A stretch of 64,000 nt of DNA, from NCBI GenBank assembly GCA_024701455.1, contig JABXYP010000001.1, positions 562,001 to 626,000 on the forward strand, read 5' to 3'. The notes below the pieces were generated by a model, which was not told where the DNA came from, ran no database searches, and saw only the letters and a program-made list of their open reading frames with translations. A program made the position numbers and the translations under genes. The first letter of the stretch is position 1. Each line of letters starts with the position of its first letter. This document shows positions 24,343 through 33,008 of the stretch, one piece after another. The DNA comes from Bacillus sp. A301a_S52. GTDB lineage: Bacteria > Bacillota > Bacilli > Bacillales > Salisediminibacteriaceae.

Positions 24343-25857
24343 CTATTTATCTGATGCTGCTCGCTTCAAAGGGAGTTCCGGTTCAGTCTGAATGGCGTTT
24401 GCTATATCAACGGACGATTCATAATAATCCTCTGCGAAAGCATTATCTGGTTCTTCAAGCCATAAATAACACATGAAAAAGCTGACTAACGCTCCGCCTG
24501 CTAAAACGAAGAAGAATGTTTGTGGGGAAACGAACGTATAGAGCGTTAAATATAATGTTGAGCCCACATTTCCATAAGCGCCAGCCATGCCAGCCACTTG
24601 ACCTGTGAGGCGTTTTTTAACCATAGGTATAATGGCGAATGTTGCGCCCTCTGCCCCTTGTACAAAGATAGAAGTGAAAATCGTGACAGCAATAGCTAAT
24701 GCAAGAGGCCAACTTGAATCGATGAACCCCATTGAAACCAGTCCGATCGTGATACCTATCATGTAAAGGAGCATCGTGTTCTTCCTGTTTCCCATCCGAT
24801 CAGACAGAACGCCGCCAAGTGGCCGAGCAAATAAATTAATAAATGCAAAAGATGATGCGATAATACCAGCTGCAGCAGGGGACAGTGAAAACGTTAATTG
24901 AAAAAACATTGGCAGCATTGATACGATTGCTAACTCTGCCCCAAAGTTGGCAAAGTACGTACTATTTAAGGCTGCTACATTTTTGAACTCATATTTGTCG
25001 TCCTCGGGAACGCCACGCCGTAATATAGGAATATTGACGTGTAAAATCTTATAAATTTGATAAATCATTGTTAGCCCAATAACAGTGTAAGTGGCATAAA
25101 GTACTGTCGTTGAGATAAATCCCATGCCTGCCAAGCGCCAGGCTAAGACAGCTAAGGCTCCGCCTAGTGGGAGTGTCCAAATGATAAGGAGCACAAGATC
25201 TTTCCATGAGCTGACCTCTAGGGCACCGGATTTTTTAGGTTTAATAAACGCTTTCCCTTCTGGTGTATCTCTAACAAGAAGATAATAGATGATGCCATAA
25301 ATAAAGCAAATGGCACCTGTTAATGCGATGGCATATCGCCATCCCTCATCACCACCGAACATCGTCAACGCCAACCAAGGTAAAATCATGGCACCTACTG
25401 CTGAACCGAAATTTCCCCATCCGCCGTAAATGCCTTCAGCAAATCCCACATCTTTAGGTGGAAACCATTCAGATACCATGCGGATCCCTACGACAAAGCT
25501 CGCGCCAATACTGCTTAACAGTAAACGAGATATCATGAGTTGTGTCCATGAATCCCCAAAGGCAAATAAAAAGGTAGGTATTGACATGAGAATCAACAAC
25601 CCTGAATAAACGCGGCGAGGGCCAAAACGATCTAGTAGCATGCCGATGACGATTCGGGCTGGAATCGTTAAGGCCACGTTAATTATGGCTAACGCTCCCA
25701 GATGTTCTCGGGTGAGCCAGTTGCTTGATTCCATCATTGTCGTAGCTAGCGGTGCCATATTAAACCACGTGAAAAAGGAAACAAAAAAAGCAATCCATGT
25801 TAAGTGCAACATTTTCATCTGATCGTTCTTAAATTTGAAAACATCTGACAACTTCAC
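24343..25857 (-). CDS. narK: Nitrate/nitrite transporter, MFS NarK/NasA type
   Basis: 504 residues, 12 predicted membrane spans. Nitrate-signature motifs are visible in helix 5 (GGWGNFGSAVGAMILPW) and helix 11 (GMAGAYGNVGSTLYLTLY), and FFTWFNMAPLATTMM in helix 1. The start is GTG at 25855-25857 with AAAGGAGAG upstream. It is the first gene of the minus-strand nitrate unit, 62 bases ahead of nirB. Two TnrA-like boxes precede it, so it should be switched on by nitrogen limitation. Confidence 0.94.
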   Translation of the reverse strand: MKLSDVFKFKNDQMKMLHLTWIAFFVSFFTWFNMAPLATTMMESSNWLTREHLGALAIINVALTIPARIVIGMLLDRFGPRRVYSGLLILMSIPTFLFAFGDSWTQLMISRLLLSSIGASFVVGIRMVSEWFPPKDVGFAEGIYGGWGNFGSAVGAMILPWLALTMFGGDEGWRYAIALTGAICFIYGIIYYLLVRDTPEGKAFIKPKKSGALEVSSWKDLVLLIIWTLPLGGALAVLAWRLAGMGFISTTVLYATYTVIGLTMIYQIYKILHVNIPILRRGVPEDDKYEFKNVAALNSTYFANFGAELAIVSMLPMFFQLTFSLSPAAAGIIASSFAFINLFARPLGGVLSDRMGNRKNTMLLYMIGITIGLVSMGFIDSSWPLALAIAVTIFTSIFVQGAEGATFAIIPMVKKRLTGQVAGMAGAYGNVGSTLYLTLYTFVSPQTFFFVLAGGALVSFFMCYLWLEEPDNAFAEDYYESSVDIANAIQTEPELPLKRAASDK

Positions 25858-25883
25858 CGAAGCATCTCTCCTTTAATTAAATG

Positions 25884-25900
25884 TGTGATTACCCGTTACA
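25884..25900 (-). promoter_or_regulatory. TnrA/GlnR-like box proximal to narK
   Basis: TGTGATTACCCGTTACA matches the TGTNA-N7-TNACA core exactly, 27 bases upstream of the narK start. The centre is GC-containing rather than AT-rich, so it is the weaker of the two sites. So close to the start codon it could act as a repressor site rather than an activator site. Confidence 0.45.
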
Positions 25901-26026
25901 GCATTATTCTCGAGTGTTAATTCTGTATATTCTGATAATTGTTCCCGGACATTTTATGGGGCTAGTCGTGCCTCCTGGAAGTATGATAAGTATTATGACA
26001 TAGTTGATAGAGGCTTAAGGAGATAG

Positions 26027-26043
26027 TGTGAAATAATTTAACA
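26027..26043 (-). promoter_or_regulatory. TnrA-like box, AT-rich centre
   Basis: TGTGAAATAATTTAACA agrees with the TnrA consensus TGTNANAWWWTMTNACA at 16 of 17 positions. It lies about 170 bases upstream of narK, an activator-type distance. TnrA activation of nasA and nasBCDEF is established in Bacillus subtilis. Confidence 0.6.
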
Positions 26044-26268
26044 CTGAAATTCAATGTAGATATTTTTACAATTAACAATGGAAAAAGAGGGAGGAGGGGG
26101 TATGAAAATCGCTTTACAATAATTAAGAAGTTGCACATATAATGTGAACACACTTTAAATTAAGTGGAAATGAGAGATTTCATGTGATTAATTGAGCTTA
26201 AATGATAACGATTACAAAAAAAGAGATCTATACCCCTTTACCCATGATTCCCCCCTTCAAAAATCATA

Positions 26269-26297
26269 TTGACAGTTCAAGGCATTAACCATAATAT
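26269..26297 (+). promoter_or_regulatory. SigA promoter of the tetR gene with flanking inverted repeat
   Basis: TTGACA (26269-26274), 17 bases, TAATAT (26292-26297). An inverted repeat ATATGAAT (26294-26301) / ATTCATAT (26323-26330) overlaps the -10 and start region and could be an autoregulatory operator. The operator assignment is inference. Confidence 0.6.
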
Positions 26298-26353
26298 GAA
26301 TGTGTGAATAAAAAAACAAAATATTCATATAAGTGACGAAAGAGGAGGGTGTT

Positions 26354-26965
26354 ATGGCACCACGTGGATTTACTGATGATGAAGAGAAACGCATTCGTTA
26401 TGATTTGATGCAAGCAGGGCGAGAGAAATTTGGAACAATGGGGTTAAGAAAAACAAGTATTAAGGATTTAACAGAGACAGTAGGGATTGCACAAGGTTCT
26501 TTTTATAAATTTTATGAATCAAAAGAGCTTTTATATTTTAGACTTCTCGAACAGGATGAGGCATCCATTAATCAGACGATTTATTATATGGGAGCTTTAG
26601 AAAAGATGGATGCAGAGGGGTTCAGTAAATTGTTACAGAAAGCGTTGCGAATGATTGAAGAACGACCACTTCTTCGTCGTGTGATGGTAAGTGATGAGTA
26701 CCAAGCGCTTGTGAGGAAGCTCCCGGCAGATGTGATAGAACGACATGAAGAGAAAGATATCCTCAGCTTTAACCAGTTGTTTCATTTGTGGATGGACCAA
26801 GGTGTTCTGGACCGAAGTATAGATCCAACCATAGTAAGTGGGGCTATAAGAGCCCTTTTACTTGCGTCAACACATAAAAGAGAAATTGGCTATGACGTTT
26901 TTGATGCTAGCTTTGATTTCCTCATACAATCGTTAGCATATCGTATTTTTAAAGCTTCCACATGA
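26354..26965 (+). CDS. TetR/AcrR-family transcriptional regulator
   Basis: 204 residues. N-terminal helix-turn-helix from about 12 to 58 (AGREKFGTMGLRKTSIKDLTETVGIAQGSFYKFYESKELLYFRLLEQ), then a helical ligand domain with LRRVMVSDEYQALVRKLP. The GSFYKFYESKE recognition helix is classic. ATG at 26354 follows GAGGAGGG; the upstream open frame is unlikely. The methyltransferase gene follows 79 bases later, so it may be the target or co-transcribed partner. Divergent from narK but separated by nearly 500 bases. Confidence 0.88.
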   Translation: MAPRGFTDDEEKRIRYDLMQAGREKFGTMGLRKTSIKDLTETVGIAQGSFYKFYESKELLYFRLLEQDEASINQTIYYMGALEKMDAEGFSKLLQKALRMIEERPLLRRVMVSDEYQALVRKLPADVIERHEEKDILSFNQLFHLWMDQGVLDRSIDPTIVSGAIRALLLASTHKREIGYDVFDASFDFLIQSLAYRIFKAST

Positions 26966-27044
26966 GTGACGTTTAAACAACCAATCTGATATGATAAAAC
27001 GAAAAAGATGAGTGAGAACTCATTAATAAGTTGGAGGAAAGATG

Positions 27045-27782
27045 ATGGATTTTTATGAACGATTGAGTGAATACTATGATGATATTTTTAAAACAAAAGA
27101 GAAAGCGATCACATTTATTGAAGATGTTATCTCATCAAGGGGAGGAAAGCTCCTAGACTTAGCAGCAGGCACTGGTGCAGAAGCTGTGGCTTTAGCAAAG
27201 AAAGGTTATGAGCTTACAGCTGTAGATTTAAGTCCATTAATGGTTAAAAAAATTCAAGAAAAAGCGGACCTACATGATGTTATATTAACAGCATTTGAAG
27301 CAGATATGTGTCATTTAGATCACACCTCATTGTCAAATCAAGACGGTATTTATTGTATAGGTAATTCATTTGTTCATCTCCCACACGGTGAGGCGATGAG
27401 GAAATGCCTTAATTCTGTGTACCACCTATTGAAAAGAGGCGGCTCGTTCATTGTACAGATCGTTAATTATGATCGGATATTTAAACATCAGATTACGAAG
27501 CTACCTGTTATTAAAAATGAGGCTAAGGGTCTTTTGTTTGAACGTTTTTATACGTTTAATAAAGAGGATATCTCTTTTCAAATGAAGTTGACAGTGGAAA
27601 ATGCCGATGCTGAAGCAGCTATTTATGAGTGTGAAACGAAATTAACGCCACTCATGAAAGATGATTTTATGTCAATTATTCGTAACTCCCTCTTTCAACA
27701 TGCTGAATTTTACGGCACGTTTGATGGGGAGGGGCTAACGTATGACTCACCAGCGCTTATTGCTGTCATGAGAAAGAATTAA
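27045..27782 (+). CDS. Class I SAM-dependent methyltransferase
   Basis: 245 residues. SAM-binding Rossmann motifs: motif I LLDLAAGTGAEAVALAKKG (about 34-52), acidic motif II LTAVDLSPLMVKKI, motif III EADMCHL and GGSFIVQIVNYDR. The N-terminal MDFYERLSEYYDDIF is common in YodH/UbiE-like enzymes. Substrate cannot be inferred. Tandem ATGs at 27042 and 27045; the second is seven bases from GGAGG. Follows the TetR gene. Confidence 0.82.
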   Translation: MDFYERLSEYYDDIFKTKEKAITFIEDVISSRGGKLLDLAAGTGAEAVALAKKGYELTAVDLSPLMVKKIQEKADLHDVILTAFEADMCHLDHTSLSNQDGIYCIGNSFVHLPHGEAMRKCLNSVYHLLKRGGSFIVQIVNYDRIFKHQITKLPVIKNEAKGLLFERFYTFNKEDISFQMKLTVENADAEAAIYECETKLTPLMKDDFMSIIRNSLFQHAEFYGTFDGEGLTYDSPALIAVMRKN

Positions 27783-27911
27783 CTTAGCTATATATAACAC
27801 CTCTTTATTGGCAATTTAAAAGCATGACAAAGTGGATTTAGGTGCTGGGGATGTGGCACTAGATCTGATTAAGTAAGCCTAGTGACGACGAAGGTAGCTC
27901 CTTTCATTATT

Positions 27912-27963
27912 TTTATCCAGATAAGGGTTATAAAAATTTCTCCCTGATTGAAGATTCTTTTAT
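27912..27963 (+). repeat. Strongly deleted remnant of the TTTAT-flanked repeat
   Basis: TTTAT (27912-27916) then ccagataagg, a jump to ccctgattgaagattc and TTTAT (27959-27963), which is shared with the next copy. The whole interior is lost. Confidence 0.6.
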
Positions 27964-28070
27964 CACAAATAAGCGTCCGTAAACCTATTTAGGTGGGAGC
28001 TAACTGTCGCTAATATCCTAATTAACTCAACTACCAATCAGAGGGGGCAGAACGAAATCTCTCTCTGATT
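27959..28070 (+). repeat. TTTAT-flanked repeat abutting the preceding remnant
   Basis: TTTAT (27959-27963), cacaaataagcgtccgtaaa, a deleted hairpin 1 interior, gggagctaac, the cctaattaactcaactacc linker and hairpin 2 (aatcagaggg / ctctctgatt). The right end is eroded and lacks TTTAT. It lies upstream of the sensor kinase gene. Confidence 0.75.
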
Positions 28071-28172
28071 TAAAAGAGACATAGAATTGTTAGAACCCCT
28101 CCTCCTTCTTAGGAGTTAATTCATATACAATGTAATTAGTTTACTAATGATAAAAAGGATGAGGGGCGTGTC

Positions 28173-29780
28173 ATGACGATCAAGCGGATAGATGATCTTA
28201 ATCTTATTACGAGAATTACAATCCTTGTGTGCGGTGTGATCATCGTTTCGTTATTAATAACTGGTTTTTTAATCAGCCAGTTCATCGAACAAAGGACGAT
28301 AAGTGGTATTGAAGAACGGGCTAGAAACGTGTCACAAATGGTGGCTTTATCAGAATTAACGGTGTCACAATTAGAGGCTGGCAATCCCGACGGTGAGATT
28401 CAGCCTTATGCAGAGCGCATAAGAGATATTACCGGGGTGGCATTTGTTGTTGTGTTGGATATGAACAGTGTTCGCCATTCTCACCCGATTGAAGAGCTGA
28501 TCGGCCAAACATTTGTAGGAGGTGACGAGGGCCCAGTTTTTGAAGGACTTGAACATATCTCTACAGCTGAAGGAACGATGGGATACTCGTTACGGTCATT
28601 CACACCTGTTATAAATGATCAGGAAGAGCAGGTAGGAGCGGTGGTCGTCGGTATTTTGCTCGACGATGTGAAAAAAGAAGTGTGGGGAAGTCACTTTATT
28701 ATTTTGTTTGGCATGGTTATAGGTATCATTGCAGGGATAATAGGTGCCTATTTAATGGGACGAAAAGTTAAAAAAATCATGTTTGGCCTTGAACCGGCCC
28801 ATATTGCCAAAATATTCGAAGAACGTAACGCTATTTTGCAAAGTACGAAAGAAGGCATTATTGCTATTGATAAAAACGAGACAATCTCATTAGTTAATTA
28901 TGAAGCCATTCGACTTTTCAAAAAAGCAGGCTATGCGGACGAACCAGTTGGCCAACTTATTCAGAACTATTTACCAGACACCCGTCTTCATGAAGTAGTG
29001 AGGTCAGGAAAAAGAGAATTGGACCAAGAATTTGAACTTAACGGTCTTATTCTCGTGGTCAATCGAGTTCCTATTATAGTGGAAGGTGACATGGTAGGGG
29101 CGGTTGCCACCTTCCGCGATAAAACAGAAGTGAAGAAGATGGCAGAGGAGCTGACTGGTGTACGCACATACGCAGAGGCCTTACGTGCTCAGACCCATGA
29201 ATTTATGAATAAGCTACATGTGATTCTTGGAATGGTGTCATTGGAAAGGTATGAAGAGCTACGTCAGTTCGTTAAAGAAACAACAAGACAAAGTCAATCA
29301 GAAGTAGGAAACGTTTCTACAATGATTAAAGATCCTGTATTAGCAGGTGTTATTTTCGGGAAAATGAGTTATGCGAGAGAAAACGGAATTAAACTGGAAC
29401 TAGCTGATACGAGTCACTTACCAGTTTCAAACAAGATTGATACGACACATCAACTCGTCAGCATACTTGGAAACTTATTAGATAATGCCATTCACGCAAC
29501 AAATACTAAGAAAAAACCGATAGAACTAGAGATCTATTATGAAGACGGTACACTTGAGATGATCGTCACTGATTATGGCACAGGGATGACAAAGGAGCAG
29601 CTCATAAGAGCAACGGAAAAAGGATTCTCGACAAAAGGTAAGCAACGAGGCATGGGTTTGTATTTAGTAGAGCGGACAGTGAAAGAGCTCGATGGAAAAT
29701 TGAAGCTGCATTCTGAATGGGGAAATGGCACGTCAGTCTATGTGAAAGTACCATATCAACCACGGGGTGAGACAGAATGA
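28173..29780 (+). CDS. CitA/DcuS-family sensor histidine kinase (MalK/DctS/CitS-like)
   Basis: 535 residues. TM1 about 12-36; extracytoplasmic PAS-type sensor 38-170 containing VLDMNSVRHSHPIEELIGQ, with Arg101, His102 and His104 of the carboxylate-binding motif; TM2 about 172-194; cytoplasmic PAS 215-320; dimerisation/phosphoacceptor RAQTHEFMNKLHVI (His342); HATPase with NLLDNAIHA and GTGMT...GMGLYLV. This family senses extracellular citrate, malate or fumarate. Its gene overlaps the response regulator gene by 4 bases (ATGA). The dicarboxylate transporter and fumarase genes downstream support a C4-dicarboxylate signal. Confidence 0.92.
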   Translation: MTIKRIDDLNLITRITILVCGVIIVSLLITGFLISQFIEQRTISGIEERARNVSQMVALSELTVSQLEAGNPDGEIQPYAERIRDITGVAFVVVLDMNSVRHSHPIEELIGQTFVGGDEGPVFEGLEHISTAEGTMGYSLRSFTPVINDQEEQVGAVVVGILLDDVKKEVWGSHFIILFGMVIGIIAGIIGAYLMGRKVKKIMFGLEPAHIAKIFEERNAILQSTKEGIIAIDKNETISLVNYEAIRLFKKAGYADEPVGQLIQNYLPDTRLHEVVRSGKRELDQEFELNGLILVVNRVPIIVEGDMVGAVATFRDKTEVKKMAEELTGVRTYAEALRAQTHEFMNKLHVILGMVSLERYEELRQFVKETTRQSQSEVGNVSTMIKDPVLAGVIFGKMSYARENGIKLELADTSHLPVSNKIDTTHQLVSILGNLLDNAIHATNTKKKPIELEIYYEDGTLEMIVTDYGTGMTKEQLIRATEKGFSTKGKQRGMGLYLVERTVKELDGKLKLHSEWGNGTSVYVKVPYQPRGETE

Positions 29781-30484
29781 TTAAAGTCATCATTGTAGAA
29801 GACGATCCAATGGTAGCAGAGTTTAATAAGCGTTACCTAGAGAAGATTGACGGGTATCAGCTCATCAACAGTTTTAAGACGGTAGAAGAGGCTCTCCCAT
29901 TTATAGATACCCATGACGTTGATCTCATTTTACTCGATATTTATATGCCTGGTAAAAACGGGTGGGAGCTCCTTTCCCAAATTAGAATGGCTGATAAGAA
30001 CGTAGATGTGATGATTATTTCGGCAGCGCGAGATAAAGAAAGTGTAAAAAAAGGGCTTAGACTTGGAGCGGTTGATTACTTGATAAAGCCTTTTGAATTT
30101 GAACGGTTTCAAAGAGCTTTAGCCTATTATCGTGAAGAGAATAGCTTCATGAATCAGCAACATGATTTTCATCAAAAAGATTTGGATAACAATTTCTTTC
30201 GAAAAGACCACCACGGGACTGGAGAAACGATAGAATTACCTAAAGGACTGACAAAGCCAACCTTAAAAAAAGTCATAAAGACCATTGAAGCTTCTGAAAG
30301 GGCATCGTTTACGACAGATATGCTCGCTGAAGAAACAGGGATATCCCGTGTGTCAGTGAGAAAATATTTAGCTTATTTACTGGAATTAGGCATGGTTGAA
30401 GAAACGATGAATTATCACACAGTTGGAAGGCCCTCTGTTATTTATCATGTTACTGCAATAGATTTTGCAATTTGTGAAAAATGA
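29777..30484 (+). CDS. CitB/MalR/DctR-type response regulator
   Basis: 235 residues. Receiver domain 1-120 with VEDD, phospho-acceptor Asp54 (ILLDIYMPGKNG) and KPFEFERF. The C-terminal half (160-235) has a winged helix-turn-helix: TDMLAEETGISRVSVRKYLAYLLELGMV, then YHTVGRPSVIYHV, typical of the CitT/DctR/MalR family. It should activate the transport and fumarate genes from 33 kb. A terminator follows. Confidence 0.92.
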   Translation: MIKVIIVEDDPMVAEFNKRYLEKIDGYQLINSFKTVEEALPFIDTHDVDLILLDIYMPGKNGWELLSQIRMADKNVDVMIISAARDKESVKKGLRLGAVDYLIKPFEFERFQRALAYYREENSFMNQQHDFHQKDLDNNFFRKDHHGTGETIELPKGLTKPTLKKVIKTIEASERASFTTDMLAEETGISRVSVRKYLAYLLELGMVEETMNYHTVGRPSVIYHVTAIDFAICEK

Positions 30485-30536
30485 GAGTAGTGCCTGAAGA
30501 ATTTGTCGATTGTGGGAGAAAGTACTTTTTGTATGT

Positions 30537-30574
30537 GGACAGCCGCTGTTTGTATACTGCGGTTGTTCTTTTTT
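30537..30574 (+). terminator. Intrinsic terminator of the two-component operon
   Basis: Ten-bp stem GGACAGCCGC / GCGGTTGTTC (with wobble pairs) followed by TTTTTT, 52 bases after the response regulator stop. Confidence 0.75.
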
Positions 30575-30722
30575 GTAAAATTTCAGAGAGACAATGAGGC
30601 TAGTGAACATGGCCTTTTAATGTCCAACGTTCGTGTGTCCTGAGATATAAAGACAATGGTCATTTTTAAAGAGGATGATTATTTTATACAAATCATTTGC
30701 GTTGTGAGTTTTTATACTAATA

Positions 30723-30832
30723 TTTATCATAGATAAGCGTCCGTAAACATCCCGGCTCAAAATAGAGAGGAGCTAAAGTTATTTAGGAGGGAGCTGACGG
30801 ACGCTAATGTCCTGATTGAAGGTTCGTTTTAT
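30723..30832 (+). repeat. TTTAT-flanked repeat, hairpin 2 deleted, lying on a stop codon
   Basis: TTTAT at 30723-30727 and 30828-30832. Outer stem GCGTCCGT / ACGGACGC is perfect. Hairpin 2 has been removed exactly between two CTGATT direct repeats, leaving cctgattgaagg. The right TTTAT contains the complement of the TAA stop (30829-30831) of the SDR gene. Confidence 0.85.
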
Positions 30833-31662
30833 AGTGTGAAAGGGGGAATATAACGTCCGTCTATATCACTAAACTGATATTCTTTGGCTAAGTCGCCTAC
30901 TTTAAACACCTTCCCGCTTTTCTCCATAACATTGGGATCACTAGCTAATGCTAATATTCCACGCCCGACATAATGGGGCGTTTCACTTCCCGTTAATTCT
31001 TCTGCCTTTTGCCAATGCTTCTCATCTAATTCATGGTATTTCAACACAAGTTCTGTTCTCATAAATCCTGGTGAAACGGCGAGAACAGCAATATTGTCTG
31101 TCTTTAACTCGATTGAAAGGCCATGAGCCATACGAATAAGTGAATGTTTGGCTAGATCGTAATAAAAATGACCGATGTACTTGTCATCATCCCAGAAAGT
31201 CGTATGAATAATAAGTGCTTGGTTATTTTCACGAAGGAGTGGCATTGCAAAGTAGTTCGTAGCTAACTGGGCGCGAACACCTGCAGTAAACATCGTGTCC
31301 CAATTCTGTAATGATAAGTCCCAAAAAGGTTTGGCATCAATACTTAGGTCATGTGCTCCCCATACATTATTAACTAACACATCCAATTGTCCCTCTTCTG
31401 TACGAATTTTATTGATAACGGCTTCCGTTTCTGAATCGTGAGTATGGTCACATTGGATTGCTATCCCTTTTCCACCGTGAGCTTCAATTTGTGAAACAGT
31501 ATCATCGATTGTTCCAGGCCACTGATTAGTAGAAGCTCCTTTTACACTGCGACCTGTGATATACACCGTCGCACCAGCTTTCCCTAGCTCTATAGCTATA
31601 CCTCGACCAGCTCCTCTGCTCCCTCCTGTTACGAGAGCAACTTTCCCTTTTAGTGACTTCAT
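30829..31662 (-). CDS. Short-chain dehydrogenase/reductase
   Basis: 277 residues. Rossmann motif VALVTGGSRGAGRGIAIELGKAGATVYITGRS, NNVWG in place of NNAG, and a catalytic region with FYYDLAKHSLIRMA (YxxxK shifted). C-terminal PGFMRTELVLKY. Related proteins are annotated as SDR oxidoreductases of unknown substrate. ATG (31660-31662) lies nine bases after AAAGGA; the ATG at 31671 abuts it. Divergent from a WYL regulator, which probably controls it. Its TAA stop coincides with the duplicated target of the repeat. Confidence 0.85.
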   Translation of the reverse strand: MKSLKGKVALVTGGSRGAGRGIAIELGKAGATVYITGRSVKGASTNQWPGTIDDTVSQIEAHGGKGIAIQCDHTHDSETEAVINKIRTEEGQLDVLVNNVWGAHDLSIDAKPFWDLSLQNWDTMFTAGVRAQLATNYFAMPLLRENNQALIIHTTFWDDDKYIGHFYYDLAKHSLIRMAHGLSIELKTDNIAVLAVSPGFMRTELVLKYHELDEKHWQKAEELTGSETPHYVGRGILALASDPNVMEKSGKVFKVGDLAKEYQFSDIDGRYIPPFTL

Positions 31663-31709
31663 AGATCCCATTCCTTTCGTTATATGATAGGTTTATTATA
31701 AAAGATTAT

Positions 31710-31727
31710 ACTTGACAACAAGTGTCA
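31710..31727. promoter_or_regulatory. Promoter/operator region between SDR and WYL genes
   Basis: TTGACA (31712-31717) begins a possible plus-strand promoter with TTTAAT 17 bases on. Overlapping it are two inverted repeats, ACTTG-4-CAAGT (31710-31723) and TGACA-5-TGTCA (31713-31727), good candidates for the operator of the WYL regulator. The binding role is inference. Confidence 0.45.
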
Positions 31728-31779
31728 TATTTAATTTAATGACTATAGCTATAAATGATGAGTGAAAAGGTGATGATGA

Positions 31780-32748
31780 ATGAGGGGAGATCGATTACTC
31801 ACGATTCTGTTGATGCTGCAAGCTCAAGGGAGAATGACTGCAAATGAACTGGCGGAGAAATTAGAAGTATCTGAACGCACAATTTATCGGGATATGGACG
31901 CTTTAAGCGGGGCCGGTATCCCTGTTTTGGCTGAACGTGGAAAAAACGGGGGATGGTCATTACTCGAAAATTTTCAAACCAATTTAACGGGATTAAAAGA
32001 ATCAGAAATACAGGCGTTGTTTGTTTCACCGTCGGACCAATTACTCGACGATTTAGGATTGACCCGTCCATCAGAGGAAGCTAGAAATAAAGTTATCTCC
32101 TCAATTCCTGCTATATATCGTGAAAAAGCAAAAGAGGTTTGGAACCGGATTTATATTGACACCAGTTCATGGCGAAGTAGGAAAGAAAAAATAGACACTT
32201 TCGATGTTTTGAAAGATGCTATATGGCAAGATCATAAATTAAAAATTGTTTATGAGCGAGCAGATGGTCAAATAAGTGAGCGTATTGTTGAACCGCTTGG
32301 GTTAGTGGCTAAAGGGGTCAACTGGTATTTCATTGCTGCTAAAGAAAATGGAGAAATTAGAAATTACAGGGCGTCACGAATTCATACTGCAGTCACTATT
32401 GACGAGACATTTTGCAGACCGAAGCACTTTAACATTGCTCGTTATTGGGAAGCTTCGAAAAAAGCATTTATAGAAGAATTACCTATTTATGATGTTTGGG
32501 TGAAGGTGCCTAAATCATTGCTGCTAAAATTATCTTTTACTAATCATTTTGTACGGGTAGTAGAAGCTAGAGCTCAAGATTATGACTCTTTCATACCTGT
32601 TAAATTATCATTTAATACAGAAGAGGACGCCAAAAGATATCTTCTCGGATTTGCAGACCAGCTTATCATCATTGAACCTGAAGATCTCCATCATAAGATT
32701 TTTCAATTAGCTGAATCGATTGTTGTTTCCCATAAGCTTGGGAGATAA
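31780..32748 (+). CDS. WYL-domain transcriptional regulator (YobV-like)
   Basis: 322 residues. N-terminal DeoR-type HTH: MRGDRLLTILLMLQAQGRMTANELAEKLEVSERTIYRDMDALSGAGIPV. WYL domain about 140-220: LKIVYERADG, ERIVEPLGLVAKGVNWYFIA, NYRASRI. The C-terminal WCX extension follows to the end. These regulators sense small ligands or nucleic acid and commonly control a divergent oxidoreductase. The pair with the SDR gene is inserted between the two-component system and its presumed targets. Confidence 0.88.
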   Translation: MRGDRLLTILLMLQAQGRMTANELAEKLEVSERTIYRDMDALSGAGIPVLAERGKNGGWSLLENFQTNLTGLKESEIQALFVSPSDQLLDDLGLTRPSEEARNKVISSIPAIYREKAKEVWNRIYIDTSSWRSRKEKIDTFDVLKDAIWQDHKLKIVYERADGQISERIVEPLGLVAKGVNWYFIAAKENGEIRNYRASRIHTAVTIDETFCRPKHFNIARYWEASKKAFIEELPIYDVWVKVPKSLLLKLSFTNHFVRVVEARAQDYDSFIPVKLSFNTEEDAKRYLLGFADQLIIIEPEDLHHKIFQLAESIVVSHKLGR

Positions 32749-32834
32749 GAGACTATTTAGAAAGAGAGTGTGAGACTGTGTAATACATAGCTATTAAATT
32801 GGATAAAATGTGGTTTTACTGCCGCTACTTTTTT

Positions 32835-32862
32835 TACTTTCAAAACACTTTAACTACTTTCA
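32835..32862 (+). promoter_or_regulatory. Direct repeats upstream of the dicarboxylate transporter
   Basis: TACTTTCA occurs at 32835-32842 and 32855-32862, exactly 20 bases apart (two helical turns), with a partial third copy at 32826. Such spaced repeats suit a dimeric response regulator of the CitT/MalR type. They lie about 150 bases before the transporter start. Inference only. Confidence 0.35.
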
Positions 32863-33008
32863 TTTTCTATCTGTGCCGCAGGTTTTCTAATACGATTAAG
32901 ATGAAAGATTAAGGAGTCTGGCGAAGATGAAAGTGACTTTTTTTTAGAACATTATGTGATTTTTTTCACAAACTTTTTGATCTTCGTCTAAAAAAAGGAG
33001 TGAATAGT

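Noticed and set aside
26091..26122. Mini-ORF of six codons behind a very strong GGAGGAGGGGG site
   Set aside because: Too short to support as a gene; could be chance in a purine-rich stretch between narK and tetR.
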